Below, in pieces: positions 1 through 10,935 of a stretch of 64,000 nt of DNA; the first letter of the stretch is position 1, and each line of letters opens with the position of its first letter. The DNA is taken from the NCBI RefSeq assembly GCF_009389715.1, contig NC_052395.1, forward strand, positions 18,282,028 to 18,346,027, in the 5' to 3' direction. A model generated the notes under the pieces. It worked only from the letters and a program-made list of their open reading frames with translations, was not told where the DNA came from and made no database searches. The position numbers and the translations under genes are program-made. This DNA is from Phoenix dactylifera (Eukaryota > Streptophyta > Magnoliopsida > Arecales > Arecaceae).

Positions 1-3000
1 AATCATATTTCTATAAGAAAAAATGCTTTCCGCGAACCAAACGAACCCTTTAAGCAATGCAAATGTAGAGGAGGTAGCCACAGTCTTGCCGTTGCAAGGC
101 TTATTCAACATGGTTCATTAATGAAACCATCGGAACCCAAGTCTTGCTGGATGGTGGAGCATGTTATCTGGTGATAATGTCTCCAAATGTTCGAGAAGTC
201 AAAGCAATGAGATTATATATTAAGACTTTCATGATAGCTAAAGATCCTATGGATTTTGTTAATGTTGCATTATTCATTCCGTTGAAAATGTAATATATCT
301 CACCGCCAAGTTTTAAGGATAACGAAACCTGCAGCCTTCCTAAATCGGGAAAGTACTCCAATGTGGTAGACCAACAAATAAGAGTTCGCCAGAAGCCTCC
401 GACCAACCAATCAAAACCTATCATATGGCAAACCTCCGAGGTGCATAAAGAGTCCTTCAAATTTCAAACACTCTCCATAGTTAACAACAGCTCAGCCACG
501 ATCATACACGGTTTTCATAACTGCGTGATAAATATGCAAGATGCAGGTCATATACTCACACATAATTTTTGGGACGTATGATTGATTACCAAAAATGGCC
601 AGGGCGATGGGCACTGACCCTCTTCTATATAAGCTATTCCCAGAGGATCCTTCAGGTAAATATTCTCGAACTCTTTTAAAGCCATTGCACTGCCACTCTG
701 CAGCTCTCACAACACTTCTACTGTTTTTTGAGATTCTGGTTAACTTAGGCAACAAAGGATTCTCCGATGAACACTCTTCGACAAGAGGATCTCTATGTCT
801 TTACCGTTTTAGGTCAAATCTAGTGTTGGATCGAAGGTCCACGCATAATCTCCGCCCACCAGCATCATCTCGGGAGTGATCGACATTAGAGTCCACCATT
901 CGAGCGTAGCGGCCATTGTGTCACCATCTCGGAGATGCATTGTAATCTTTGATTGACCTTTATGGTCTAAGTAGTCGATCATATCTGAGCACTTCAGTAG
1001 CCAGGTCGGTGCCTTAGTCGAGCTGATTTTCAACAGCCGGCATGCTTCTTATAATGTAGCATCCAAAAGATCTCTACGAACGAATCAAAAAGACATTCTT
1101 GATGGCTTGGCTTCATGGCTTGCCTCCTCTAGTTAGACTTCCATTGTCCAAGCCAACAAGTTAGCTCAACCTTGGAAGTGAGGGCAAGTGATATACCTCA
1201 AAACCAACTATAACCCATATGATAAACCGATCAATGAGAGCTTGTCATGAAGCCTCCAACCAATTAGTTAAAACCCGCCACATGGCCAACCCTAGAGGCG
1301 TACGAAAAGCCCTTCAAATTTTAAATTCTTCCTCTAGCTAGCGATAGCTCGGCCACAACCGTAAATAGTTTCCATAAATACTCGGCGAATGTGAAAGATG
1401 GGTAGAAAAAGATGTGCAGGCGAAATGCCATTGTATGAAGCATGTATGACTAAGGAAACTTTCTATAGGCTAGCATAGAGAGAGGAGCTGCAGGAAGAAA
1501 GTTGCGTGGTTAGCTCCTAGCTTTTGTCAGGTCCTTCCCCCCTTCCTTCGTAATTCTCCGATCATTAGGCCCGGTTTCGTGTCTGCTGCCATCATACAAT
1601 GTGTACGCATTTCTTCGACCACCCTTTCATGTCTACTTCTAAGCGGTTTTACCTTCATCGTTTCTTGTCGTCAACAACTAGCCAAAATTTCTCCTTGTTG
1701 AATAAACCCAACGTCCTCACAGGCCCAAAGCAACGGACCACCATGGCGCTTCGGATTAGAGCTCAAGGAGATGCAAGAGCGTGCCTTATACGAGACCGAC
1801 AAAGGGCTCGACGGAAGGGCGAAAATGGTATAGAAACTTGGCTCGTTTAGTTCACATGAAAATGAGGGAGAAAAGTGGGATAAAAAAAAAAAGAGACACC
1901 TAATATTTAGTTGAAGTTTTAAAAAGAAGGACAGAAAGTAGCTTTCTTATACATATAATATTTTCTTATTTTATGAAAAAAAATATTTATATGGGACAAG
2001 AGATAGTCCAATTTCTACTGGCTGGAAATTAGAGTAATTTTTTTTTTCCAAAAATGCCTTGAATCTTTTAAATAAAATGGAGTATGATATTTTACTTTAT
2101 TAAAGATATAAAAAGTATTTTACATAATTTTTTCAATAAAATTGATGCTTAAAAAAACCAAATATAAGCCATGCTATAATATATCATTTTTTCATGATGA
2201 ATCAAATATTCAAAACCTATATTTTTAACTATCATATACACAGGCATCATTTTTTAGAAAAAAATTTAGTAAGAAAAAATTACTTGGATGAACCAAGTCA
2301 GTTCTTGAAGGGGGACGAAGATTTTGCTTTTACCCGGGATCTTAACCACAGCATGGCGATCAGTGAAGGGCGATGTGTGAGACTGTCAACATCTTCCGCT
2401 AGTTCCTGGTTTAGCCTTACTGTGCCTAGGCCCGTTTATTGTGTGTCTGGGCCTCCTGTTATGGGTGGCTGCGCTAGTTGGACTTGATGTTTGGGCCCAG
2501 CTGCTCGGCCGGGGCCGTTTTTAAATTATAAACAAGAATATAAATGTTAGTAGTCTCTATAGGGGACTTGTGCTTCACAGCACCTTAAAAATAAAGATGC
2601 TTCACATATCATGATTTTATATTAAAGCAAGATTCCAGATGAAAGGAAAGAAAAACATCATTTAAGACATGTTTAAAATCATTTTAGCTATTAAATATCG
2701 GTTGTTAGAACAAAAAGAAACATGACATGAGCAAATGGCGAAAATAATAAACTTCAAATTCAAGTTTAAATCACTTGTTTACCTCATGGATTAGATCTAG
2801 CAAGACCTATGTCCTCTCAATTAAATTGAATCTTTTTTTCTTCTAAGTGGAGTCTGTACTGGAAAATTGATGAAGTAGCTCTCCATAAACTCACTAGAGC
2901 ATCTCTCAAATTAGAATTATTTGATTTTAATAATTCTAAATTAAATAATGCTGGAGCAACACCAATCATAGAAAAGAAATTAAATAAATCCCCAAAATTA

Positions 3001-3911
3001 AAAATTTTGGAAAAAAATCCAAAAATTAGAAAAACTAAGAAGGGGTAGGGAAAAAGAAGGCTCATATTCACCATTTTCTCTACAGCTAATAAATCAGAAT
3101 AACTGCAAATGTTTGCCTAGAAAAGAACAGTAGCAAACCATACGAGTCCAAGATTGCCTCATCGTCGCAAAAAAGTTATTGAGGAATCATCACAACCTGT
3201 TCATATAGAACCCAAAAGCAAAACAAAGAAGAAGAACACGAGCAAGTTTAGAAAAAAGATACATCCTCATTGTAGAAATGTTTAAGGAGATCAAGGAAGG
3301 AGAGCAGGACGAGGCGGTACCACATGGATCCAATTGTCATGGTAGGAGAAATGCTTTAGAAGAAGGATGCAACTTTCTCTGGTCGCTCAATTTCCAACAC
3401 CATTCAAATCTCAGTTATGCCCATATCTCCATCCCATGAATATTTGCCACTAGCTAAAAGGTGGCGGGCCTAGGAGGAGACGAGCTGCTTCTCAATGGCT
3501 CCATTCTTACTGTAAAATCCTCCATACGATCGTCGATAGTCGACTTGGGATCCATATTGAGCATCGACGGCCCGTCCTCTCTGATCTCCTTCAACATGCT
3601 CTCTATCGCCACTCATCTCATTTTCTTGTCTCTTCTCTCTTGCAGCACCACACTACTGTCGCCTATACTTACATAGCGAAAAAAAATCAAGAACCTCCTT
3701 CCTATGCTCTTCATCGTTGAGGACACCCTAGCTTATCCCGGTCATGCAGCAGATGGCAAGATCCTTATTGAGGAGGCCATGACCCCTTCATAGGCCTAAT
3801 CAGTGCCCTTTGTGAGCTTGGCCACTACCTTTAGGATGGCTACGACATTCGCTGGAACGTTTTCGAGGCCGCTGGTTCCTCGTCCAAGCCAACACTCAGG
3901 AGCTCATTGCC
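1..3911. other. Intergenic, repeat-derived DNA with no supported gene
   Basis: No open frame here has a recognisable domain or a coherent exon chain. The stretch holds a pair of diverged direct repeats (about 385-520 and 1248-1385), AT-rich low-complexity DNA around 1860-2260, and a coding-like remnant just before the copia insertion at 3917. A minus-strand frame at 809-1033 has protein-like composition, but I do not recognise it. Confidence 0.5.
385..520 (+). repeat. Diverged direct repeat, copy 1 (copy 2 at about 1248-1385)
   Basis: Copy 1 begins with the words GAAGCCTCCGACCAACCAAT, and copy 2 with GAAGCCTCCAACCAATTAGT. The order of shared words then continues in both: CATATGGC or CACATGGCC, CCTTCAAATTT, AGCTCAGCCAC or AGCTCGGCCAC, and TTTCCATAA or TTTTCATAA. 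The copies lie about 860 bp apart and are clearly old. They may be parts of the ends of a decayed retroelement. I could not find terminal TG...CA or a target duplication. Confidence 0.5.
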
Positions 3912-3916
3912 ATCCT
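3690..3916 (+). pseudogene. Coding-like remnant interrupted by the copia insertion
   Basis: Frames on the + strand read as plausible protein in short blocks (for example EDTLAYPGHAADGKILIEEA, then CELGHYL and DGYDIRWNVFEAAGS), broken by stops and at least one frame change. If the copia element and one ATCCT copy are removed, the frame ending QANTQELIAIL continues into STTPWLIDGDYEVKED at 9389-9440. This suggests the transposon landed inside a former coding sequence. I do not recognise the family. It could also be an older transposon remnant. Confidence 0.25.
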
Positions 3917-4354
3917 TGTTAAGTTTTAGAACAGAGGAGGAAGAAGAGTTTCAGAAACGAAAAGTTTCAAAGAGAGAAAGTGAAGTTTCAGTGAGAGAAA
4001 TACATTGAAATAGAGAAATATAGAGAGAAAGAAACAGAGCAGGAGAGAATGAATGACGAATTTGTGAATGGCTAATTCATTCCTTTTGTATATTTTGTAC
4101 ACAGATGTATCTATATATATAGCTTGTCTGTAGCATTACAAAGGAATCAGATAACCAACTCTGTACAATTGAATCAAAAAAACAAAAAGGCAAATCCTAA
4201 CTAATTCTGTTGTGTCTCCATGTAGAGCAGCCGGAGGAATATTCTTCTTTTGCGCCACGATGGGTCTCAGAGCATCACCCCAGAGCATCATCCTTGCCGA
4301 ATGGGATGATGATGTGCCGATTCGGTTGGAATCTTAGTTTTTTGGACTTTGAGA
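3917..4354 (-). repeat. Copia 3' LTR (left copy)
   Basis: It aligns along its whole length with 8955-9383. By eye there are roughly 30 substitutions plus a few indels. The clearest indel is a 13-bp tandem duplication of AGAGCATCACCCC-like sequence at about 4270-4296, present only in this copy. The differences mean the insertion is old rather than recent. An ATATATATAG stretch at about 4111-4121 is a candidate TATA region. Confidence 0.93.
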
Positions 4355-7300
4355 CTCCCCCTCAAGATGGGCATAAATATTTAATGTGCCTATCTTGGAT
4401 AACAAGAAACAGAGTGTAGCAGCGGGTAATGCTTTCGTTAGGATGTCTGCTAACTGAAACTTTGTGGAAGTGTGTACTAGTGTAAGAACTCCATCCAGCA
4501 CCTTTTCTCTAACAAAATGATAGTCTAACTCAATATGCTTTGTTCTTTTATGAAAGACAGGATTTTTAGTGAGGTGAATTGCTGATTGACCGTCACAGAA
4601 CAAAAGAGCTGGCTGCTTATGATGATCCACATTAAAATCTTTCAATAAGTTTAATAACCAGATGACTTCACAGCTTGTGTGTGCTAAAGCATGATACTCA
4701 GCTTCCGCTGAGGATCGAGACACTGTGGCCTGCTTCTTAGACTTCCAACTAACCAAGGAGTTACCAATAAGAATACAGAAACTCGTAATGGATCTCCTAG
4801 TTTCTGGACAAGCCGCCCAATTAGAGTCACTATAAGCCTTATGCAGAGGAGAGCTTGAAGAGAAGAACCCCCCTTGGCCTATAGAGCCTTTGAGATATCT
4901 CAGAATTCTATGTGCTGCACTTAGATGAATCTGTGATGGTTTATCCATGAATTGGCTCAAGACATTAACTGCATAAGTTATACCTAGCTGACTGATTATG
5001 AGGTAGATTAGACTTCCAATTAACCTCCTGCAACCCACAACATCATGCAGTATATCCTCAGGTGTGTGAGAAAGCCTGTGATTGATTTCTATGGGTGTAC
5101 TGATAGCTTTACAACCAAGCAACCTTGCATCTTCCAATATTTCAAGAGTATATTTCCTTTGGCACAAGTGAATTCTATCAGATGCTCTTGCAATCTCAAG
5201 CCCCAAGAAGTATTTCAATGATCAAGATCTTTCATTTTGAATTGAGAATGCAGGTGTGCTTTAAGGGATTCAATAGCTGCTGGATTACTGCCTCCCACGA
5301 TAATGTCATCAACATATACTAGCAGTGCGGTAAAACTATTTGCATCATGCTTAATGAAAAGTGAATAGTCTGACATAGATTGTTGAAAACCAAAAGCAAC
5401 AAGAGAAGATGAAAACTTAAAATACCATTAATGTGAAGCCTGCCTGAGTCCATATGAGAAATTGTGTAGTATGTAGACCATTTTGGCACCTGGTATGGAC
5501 TCTCCCTTGAGCTGATATCCTGGAGGTAATTCCATATAAATTTCTTCATCTAGATCTCCATGCAGGAAGGCATTGTGGACATTCATTTGGCATAGAACCC
5601 AGTCATGGATAGCAGCCAATGCAAGAAACACCCGGACTGTGGTGATTTTAGCAACAAGGCTGAAGGTTTCTTGGTAGTCAAATCCCTTTCTCTGTGTGTA
5701 CCCCTTGGCGACCAAACATGCCTTGTGTCTATCAATAACTCCAGCAGAATTGAGCTTGACTTTGTATACATACTTGCAACCTACTGCATTTTTGCCTGGG
5801 GGCAAAGCAATGATGGTCCATGTGCCGTTCTCTTCCAAGGCATTCAGTTTAGCCTTCATAGAATCATGCCAATGCTGATGTACCATAGCCTCTTTAACTG
5901 ATTTTGGTTCATTTGTGAGAGAAAGAGACAGAGCGAAAGCTTTGTGAGAGGGAGATAGGTGAGCATAGGACATAGAACTGGCTAGAGGATGGCTGGTGGA
6001 GGAATGAGTGAGGCAGTCTGTGGCATTTGAAGTGACGAGTTGGCAATGGTAATCATGGAGGTAGCTGGAGGGATTTCTTACTCTACTAGACCTTCTAAGA
6101 GGGACAATGAGGGTTGTAAGACTATTAACAGGCGAGGAATTTGCTGAAGATTCTGAAACGGAGGAAGTATCAACCTCAAGTAAAATGGAATTAGAAACAG
6201 GTTGTTCATTGGTAGTAAATATGAAATTCGTATCAGAAAAAGGTGCAGGAATAACCAGGTCAGTAGGGTAAGAGGAATTTGAATGAGTGATGGGTTTAGA
6301 TGTATGAAAAGAAAAACTAGACTCGTAAAAAGTGGCATCTTTAGATATGAATGTGCATTGGTTGTCCAAGTCATAGAGTTTATAACCCTTAATACCCGCA
6401 GGATAGCCAAGAAAAATATATGTTCTGGCTCGAGGATCAAATTTTGATCTGCTTTGCTTGATTGTTGAAGCAAAGCATAGGCAACCGAAAACCCTTAAAT
6501 GGTTGTAAGATGGAGGTGATGAAAACAAAACTTCATATGGTGACTTATTGTTCAAAACTGGAGTTGAAATTCTGTTAATAAGATGCGTAGCAGTGAGAAT
6601 TGCATCCACCCAAAACTGAAATGGGAAAGATGCTTGAAAAAGGAGAGCCCTGGCAATAGAAAGAAGGTGTTGATGTTTTCTCTCAATGACCCCATTTTGT
6701 TGTAGGGTGTAAACATGGGTTCTTTGGTGAAGAATTCCAACAGAGTTGTAAAAGTTAGTCATGTTAAACTCAATTTCATTATCAGTACGAATTTGTTTTA
6801 CATGTGTTTTGAATTGAGTTTGTACCATATGAATGAAAGCCTGTAAAATGGATCTCACTTCAGATTTTAGCTTCATAAGATAAACCCAAGTTACACGGCT
6901 ATAGTCATCAACAATGGTCAAAAAATAATGAAATCCTTGAATAGAGGAGTGGGAATAGGGACCCCATATATCACAGTAAATGATATCAAAAGGAGAAGCT
7001 GTTGAAATTGAACCCAAGGAAAATGGTTGTCTTCTCTGTTTTGCCAAGTGACAGGTGGTACATTGAAATTGTTCATTGCTTCTTACAAGGGGAACACGAG
7101 ACTGAAGCAAGATCAATCTCTGTTTAGACAAATGTCCAAATCTAAAATGCCATAAATCAAATGGTTCTTCTGCTGTGGCAGTGTAAATCTGAGGGTTGAA
7201 ATGAGGTTGACTGTTGGGAGATGATTGGCTGCTGGTCTTGCATTCAAGAAGGTTGTGAGTCAGAAAATAAAGACCCTCATGCATCCTAGCTAGACTAATC

Positions 7301-7718
7301 GTTGTCCATGAAGAGGGGACCTGAATAAAACAGAAATCATGCAAGAAAACAAGACAAAGAGAGGAACAATGAGTAATTTTACTGACAGATATAAGGTTGA
7401 AGGTGAAGGAAGGAACACAAAGAAATGTTAAAGGATTAAAGACTTTGAAACTTGGACAGTACCAATGTGAGTGACATTGGCTCGAGAACAATTAGGTAGT
7501 TGGACATAAGCCTTAACTTGACGAGTTATAAAAGTAAGAAATGAGGTGGAACAGACCATATGATCTGTTGCACTAGTGTTAATGATCCAGGGTGTTTCAT
7601 GAGTGTTAATAGATTTATGATGCAAAAAGGACTCAAGACGTGAATGATGCTTGATAGAGAATAGAGAAGCATCAGGTACATGAGCAATACTAGAGAGACA
7701 AAGCCTTGTACCTACCAT
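4334..7718 (-). pseudogene. Copia pol: protease, integrase, reverse transcriptase, RNase H (broken)
   Basis: Reading leftward, the region starts with a protease-like motif INTSATDHM, where the family has DSGATDHM; the catalytic Asp is replaced. Next come a GAG-pre-integrase HHCC block (HFRFGHLSKQRL ... CTTCHLAKQRR), an integrase core with CDIWGPY, RTDNE and QQNGVIERKH, and an LGY C-terminal block. The reverse transcriptase follows: QMNVHNAFLHGDLDEEIYME has Asn where the family has the first catalytic Asp, and YVDDIIVGG is intact at about 5290-5320. The RNase H is complete (YSDSNWAACPETRRS, SSAEAEYHAL, ADILTKALP). The frame breaks near 7430-7490 and between 5428 and 5218, so no intact polyprotein is possible. 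The family is certain, and loss of function is very likely. Confidence 0.93.
4355..4370 (-). other. Copia polypurine tract
   Basis: On the minus strand this reads CCATCTTGAGGGGGAG and ends directly at the left LTR. In retroelements the polypurine tract primes plus-strand DNA synthesis. Its position fixes the left LTR edge and the minus orientation of the element. Confidence 0.85.
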
Positions 7719-7949
7719 ATTGGAAGAGGAAGCTGAAATGGTGCCAGGTTCAGCGAGCTGCTTTGGTGTAGGAAGGATAGGAGGCTGTTGCGATGAAGAA
7801 GTAGAGCTGAGGCTAAGCTACGGCGCTTGAGCATTAACAAATGCAAGGAGTCGCTGAACTTGTGCCTGGGTAAGAGAAAGCTGGGGTGCCTTCATCACAC
7901 TTTTCTCCCGAACGGGAGAGAAAACCTGGTTTGTTGAATGAGGAGTCAT

Positions 7950-8870
7950 AGTGTCACCGTTAGTAAATGTAGGCTTAGACTTAGTGAATTTAAAGTTAGG
8001 AGAAAACCCAATGACTCTATTTTGTCTCGTGTGTGTCTAGGTTTTCCGCAGCGATGACAAATGAGTTTTGTTTTTTCCTATCTCCTTGGTTGATTGTGAA
8101 ACGCTGCAAGAGCAGAGGATTCTGGTGTAGGTAAGGTTAGTATACGTGCCTGCCTCTGCCTTTCTTCTTGTAGTACCAGGGAAAAGGTTTTATCTAGGAA
8201 GAGGACTCATGAGTATAATTTGACCTCTAATAGCATCAAAGGTATCGTTGAGCCGCATTAAGAATTTGAAAACATAATCAAGGTCCAGATCTTCACCTAC
8301 ATTCTTAAGTGCATCACTGGTGCAGTGACCACAAGAACAATATGGGAGTGGCCTATAGTTCCATAGCTCTTCCCATATGGCATCGAGTTGAGTAAAATAC
8401 TCACTTACAGAGAGTGTTCCTTGAATCATCGAGCCAAACTATTGTTTGAGTTGATAAATTCTTACATTATCTAGTTGTGCAAACCTTGATTTGAGTTTGT
8501 TCCACACCTCCTTTGCAGACTTGACAAACAGAACATTGGAGGCAATTTCCTTCGAAATAGAATTCAAGATCCAGGTATGAATGAGGTTGTTGCATCTCAG
8601 CCAAGGGACATATAGAGAATCTGTAATTTCAAGAGTGGAAATACTTGCATCAAGAAAACCAAGCTTGTTCTTGACAGAAATGGCTAGAGAAGAAGATCGG
8701 CTCCATGAGAGGTAGTTTAAACTAGTTAATGGAGGTGTTACCACTACGATATTGGCGTTATCACTATGGTGAAGAAAGAAGGGACTATTCGAATCTTCAG
8801 AAAGAGAAGAACCAGGAGCAAAGGGATTCGAAGGAACAGTTGAATATGTGGTATGGAGATTTTCAGCCAT
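7950..8870 (-). pseudogene. Copia gag (UBN2 type) with in-frame stop and frameshift
   Basis: The frame starts at the ATG at 8870 (MAENLHTTYS...). It shows the gag_pre/UBN2 signatures NYLSWSRSSSLAISVKNKLG and VWNKLKSRFAQLDN. An in-frame stop follows IYQLKQ near 8439, after which the same frame resumes with MIQGTLSVSEYFTQLDAIWEEL. Near 8195 the frame shifts and continues as DKTFSLVLQEERQ. A degenerate zinc knuckle (CHRCGKPRHTRDK, final Cys not in place) lies near 8020-8055. Gag packages the element RNA; this copy cannot make an intact product. Confidence 0.9.
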
Positions 8871-8942
8871 CTAGGAGAAATAGAATGTGACAATGACAAC
8901 GTAGAGATGTAGAAGATGAGAGGATTGTAAGTCACAAGCCCT

Positions 8943-8954
8943 GCTCTGATACTA
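8943..8954 (-). other. Copia primer binding site (tRNA-iMet type)
   Basis: The minus strand reads TAGTATCAGAGC, one base different from the TGGTATCAGAGC that pairs with the 3' end of plant initiator methionine tRNA. It abuts the right LTR, which is therefore the 5' LTR. Confidence 0.9.
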
Positions 8955-9383
8955 TATTAAGTTTTAGAACAGAGGAGGAAGAAGAGTTTTAGAAATGAAA
9001 AGTTTCAGAAAGAGAAAGTGAAGTTTCAATGAGAGAAATACATTGAAATAGAGAAATATAGAGAGAAAAAAATAGAGCCGGAGAGAATGAACAACGGATT
9101 TGTGAATGGCTAATTCATTCCTTCGGTTTTTTTTTGTACACAGATGTATCCATATATATAGCTTGTCTGTAGCATTACAAATGAATCAAATAACCAACTT
9201 TGTACAGTTAAATCAAAAAAAAAACAAAAAGGCAAATCCTAACTAATTCTGTTGTGTCTCCATGTAGAGCAGCAGGAGGAATATTCTCCATTTGCGCCAC
9301 GATGGGTCTCAGAGCATCATCCTTGCCAAATGTGATGATGATGTGCCGATTCAACTGGGCTCTTGGTTTTTCAGACTTTGAGA
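8955..9383 (-). repeat. Copia 5' LTR (right copy)
   Basis: This is the partner of 3917-4354. It is followed by the target duplication ATCCT at 9384-9388 and preceded by the primer site. The + strand begins TATTAAG where the left copy begins TGTTAAG, so the terminal TG is lost here. Confidence 0.93.
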
Positions 9384-10550
9384 ATCCTCTCCACCACCCC
9401 TTGGCTAATTGATGGGGATTATGAGGTGAAAGAAGACATAGATAATTTTATGAATTTATCCTAGTTGGAATATCTTATCTCAAAGATAATTTATAATCCT
9501 TGCTATTCTATTCTAACCTTGATTAATTTATGAGAAAGTTTAAACAATACCAAGGATAATTATATCCTTTTAGATGGTATCTTAGTCCAATTGTGTCATA
9601 CTCTAGATCTACCACTCAGGTTTGAAATATGACACGGCTGCATACTCCCTATAGCAGAGTCCTAGAGACTATGGTAGACCTGAAATATGAGCATAATTCA
9701 CACAATACCAACAATTAAACTAATCCCTTTGCATTAATTTTTCTATAGTTTAATTATAAATTTTCCGATATCTATTAGTTTCAGCCAAATAAAATAAACA
9801 ACTAACTAACCAATGACTAGCTGCACGAACTCTACCACCCTCACATTCCAGTCTATGCCTTCTGTGACTGAGAAACAAGTAAGAAGAATATAAGCTTTTC
9901 CAGTCTAAAAAGAATCCCAAACTGCTACACCATAAATAATAAAAAAATAATCAATTACCAAATAACTGAATATCGTATCAAATATCAATAGTCAGAAAAC
10001 TCATAAACAACATGCACATAAGTTTTCATTATCATCATTTCAAAGAAGCACACACACATACATATATAACCAATTATTCAACAACAATTTCTTATATCAT
10101 GTTATCCATTTCTCATTAACTTGATTTTCAGGTTTCTTATCATTTTTTTCGGCTTTGGATTAACCAAGATCATGACTCGGTCCAAGATTGATACTGTATC
10201 ACGTTATAGCCAGTGGTAGCTATCTCGATCACGTTATAGCCCGTGTGGCTTCCCATGCTTGAGCTCATGGAGATTTTCTATATGTTAGCCTATAGGCGCT
10301 ATAACGAGGTTAATTCAAACTATATCTTATCTGTCTGATTTACTTGTTACTCTTGCCGAATCAATTATTATATATACAATAAATTGCTCTTAAATTCAAA
10401 GTATCTTTGTTCATATAATCATGTTTTCAACATCTGATGCATATGATAACAATATAAATATATATGTACTGAAAATCATATAAAAGCATATTGTTACATG
10501 CTAAACCGATACAAATCTCACAATGTAGATCTAGTGATAAAAACCAATAA

Positions 10551-10582
<32 letters not shown>

Positions 10583-10583
10583 G
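10551..10583 (+). repeat. (CA)n(TA)n microsatellite
   Basis: About ten CA units are followed by about six TA units. This is a compound dinucleotide repeat, useful as a polymorphic marker. Confidence 0.95.
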
Positions 10584-10841
10584 GTGATTCAAATACCAGA
10601 ATTCTTACCTTTATGGAAGACCGACTAACGCAATGATCATTGACCCGCTTTAGGGTCTACGAGTTGGGGGCAGAGTACCGCGATTAGAATTTTCTTATGC
10701 AGATGACTCTCCCTCTACAGAATAAAACTCGATTATTAAAAAAAATTAAACTATGGACTAGCAACCTAGACCGCCACCGGCGTCCATCAGGGGTCCACAC
10801 TAGGTCTTCCCGAGACCCTATTACCATCTAATTGGGTCAAC

Positions 10842-10935
10842 TAGAGAGAGAGAGATAGACCAAGAGAGAGAAAAAAGGAAGAGAGAGAATCTAGAGAGAG
10901 AAAGTAGAGAGAGGAGAGAGGAGAGAGAAGAGAAA
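10842..10935 (+). repeat. GA-rich low-complexity tract
   Basis: Imperfect GA/GAGAGA runs dominate the stretch. Any reading frame here is an artefact of composition. Confidence 0.85.

Larger units (their letters stand above)
3917..9383 (-). mobile_element. Complete but defective Ty1/copia LTR retrotransposon
   Basis: Two direct repeats (3917-4354 and 8955-9383) bound an internal region coding on the minus strand in the order gag, protease, integrase, reverse transcriptase, RNase H, which is the Ty1/copia order. The five bases ATCCT occur just outside both ends (3912-3916 and 9384-9388), so the insertion boundaries are exact. A tRNA-iMet-type primer site (8943-8954) adjoins the right LTR, and a purine tract (minus strand, 4355-4370) adjoins the left LTR. 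Gag and pol both carry stops and frameshifts and have altered catalytic residues, so the copy cannot be autonomous. The outer bases are TG (left) and GAGA (right), so one terminus is non-canonical. Confidence 0.95.
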
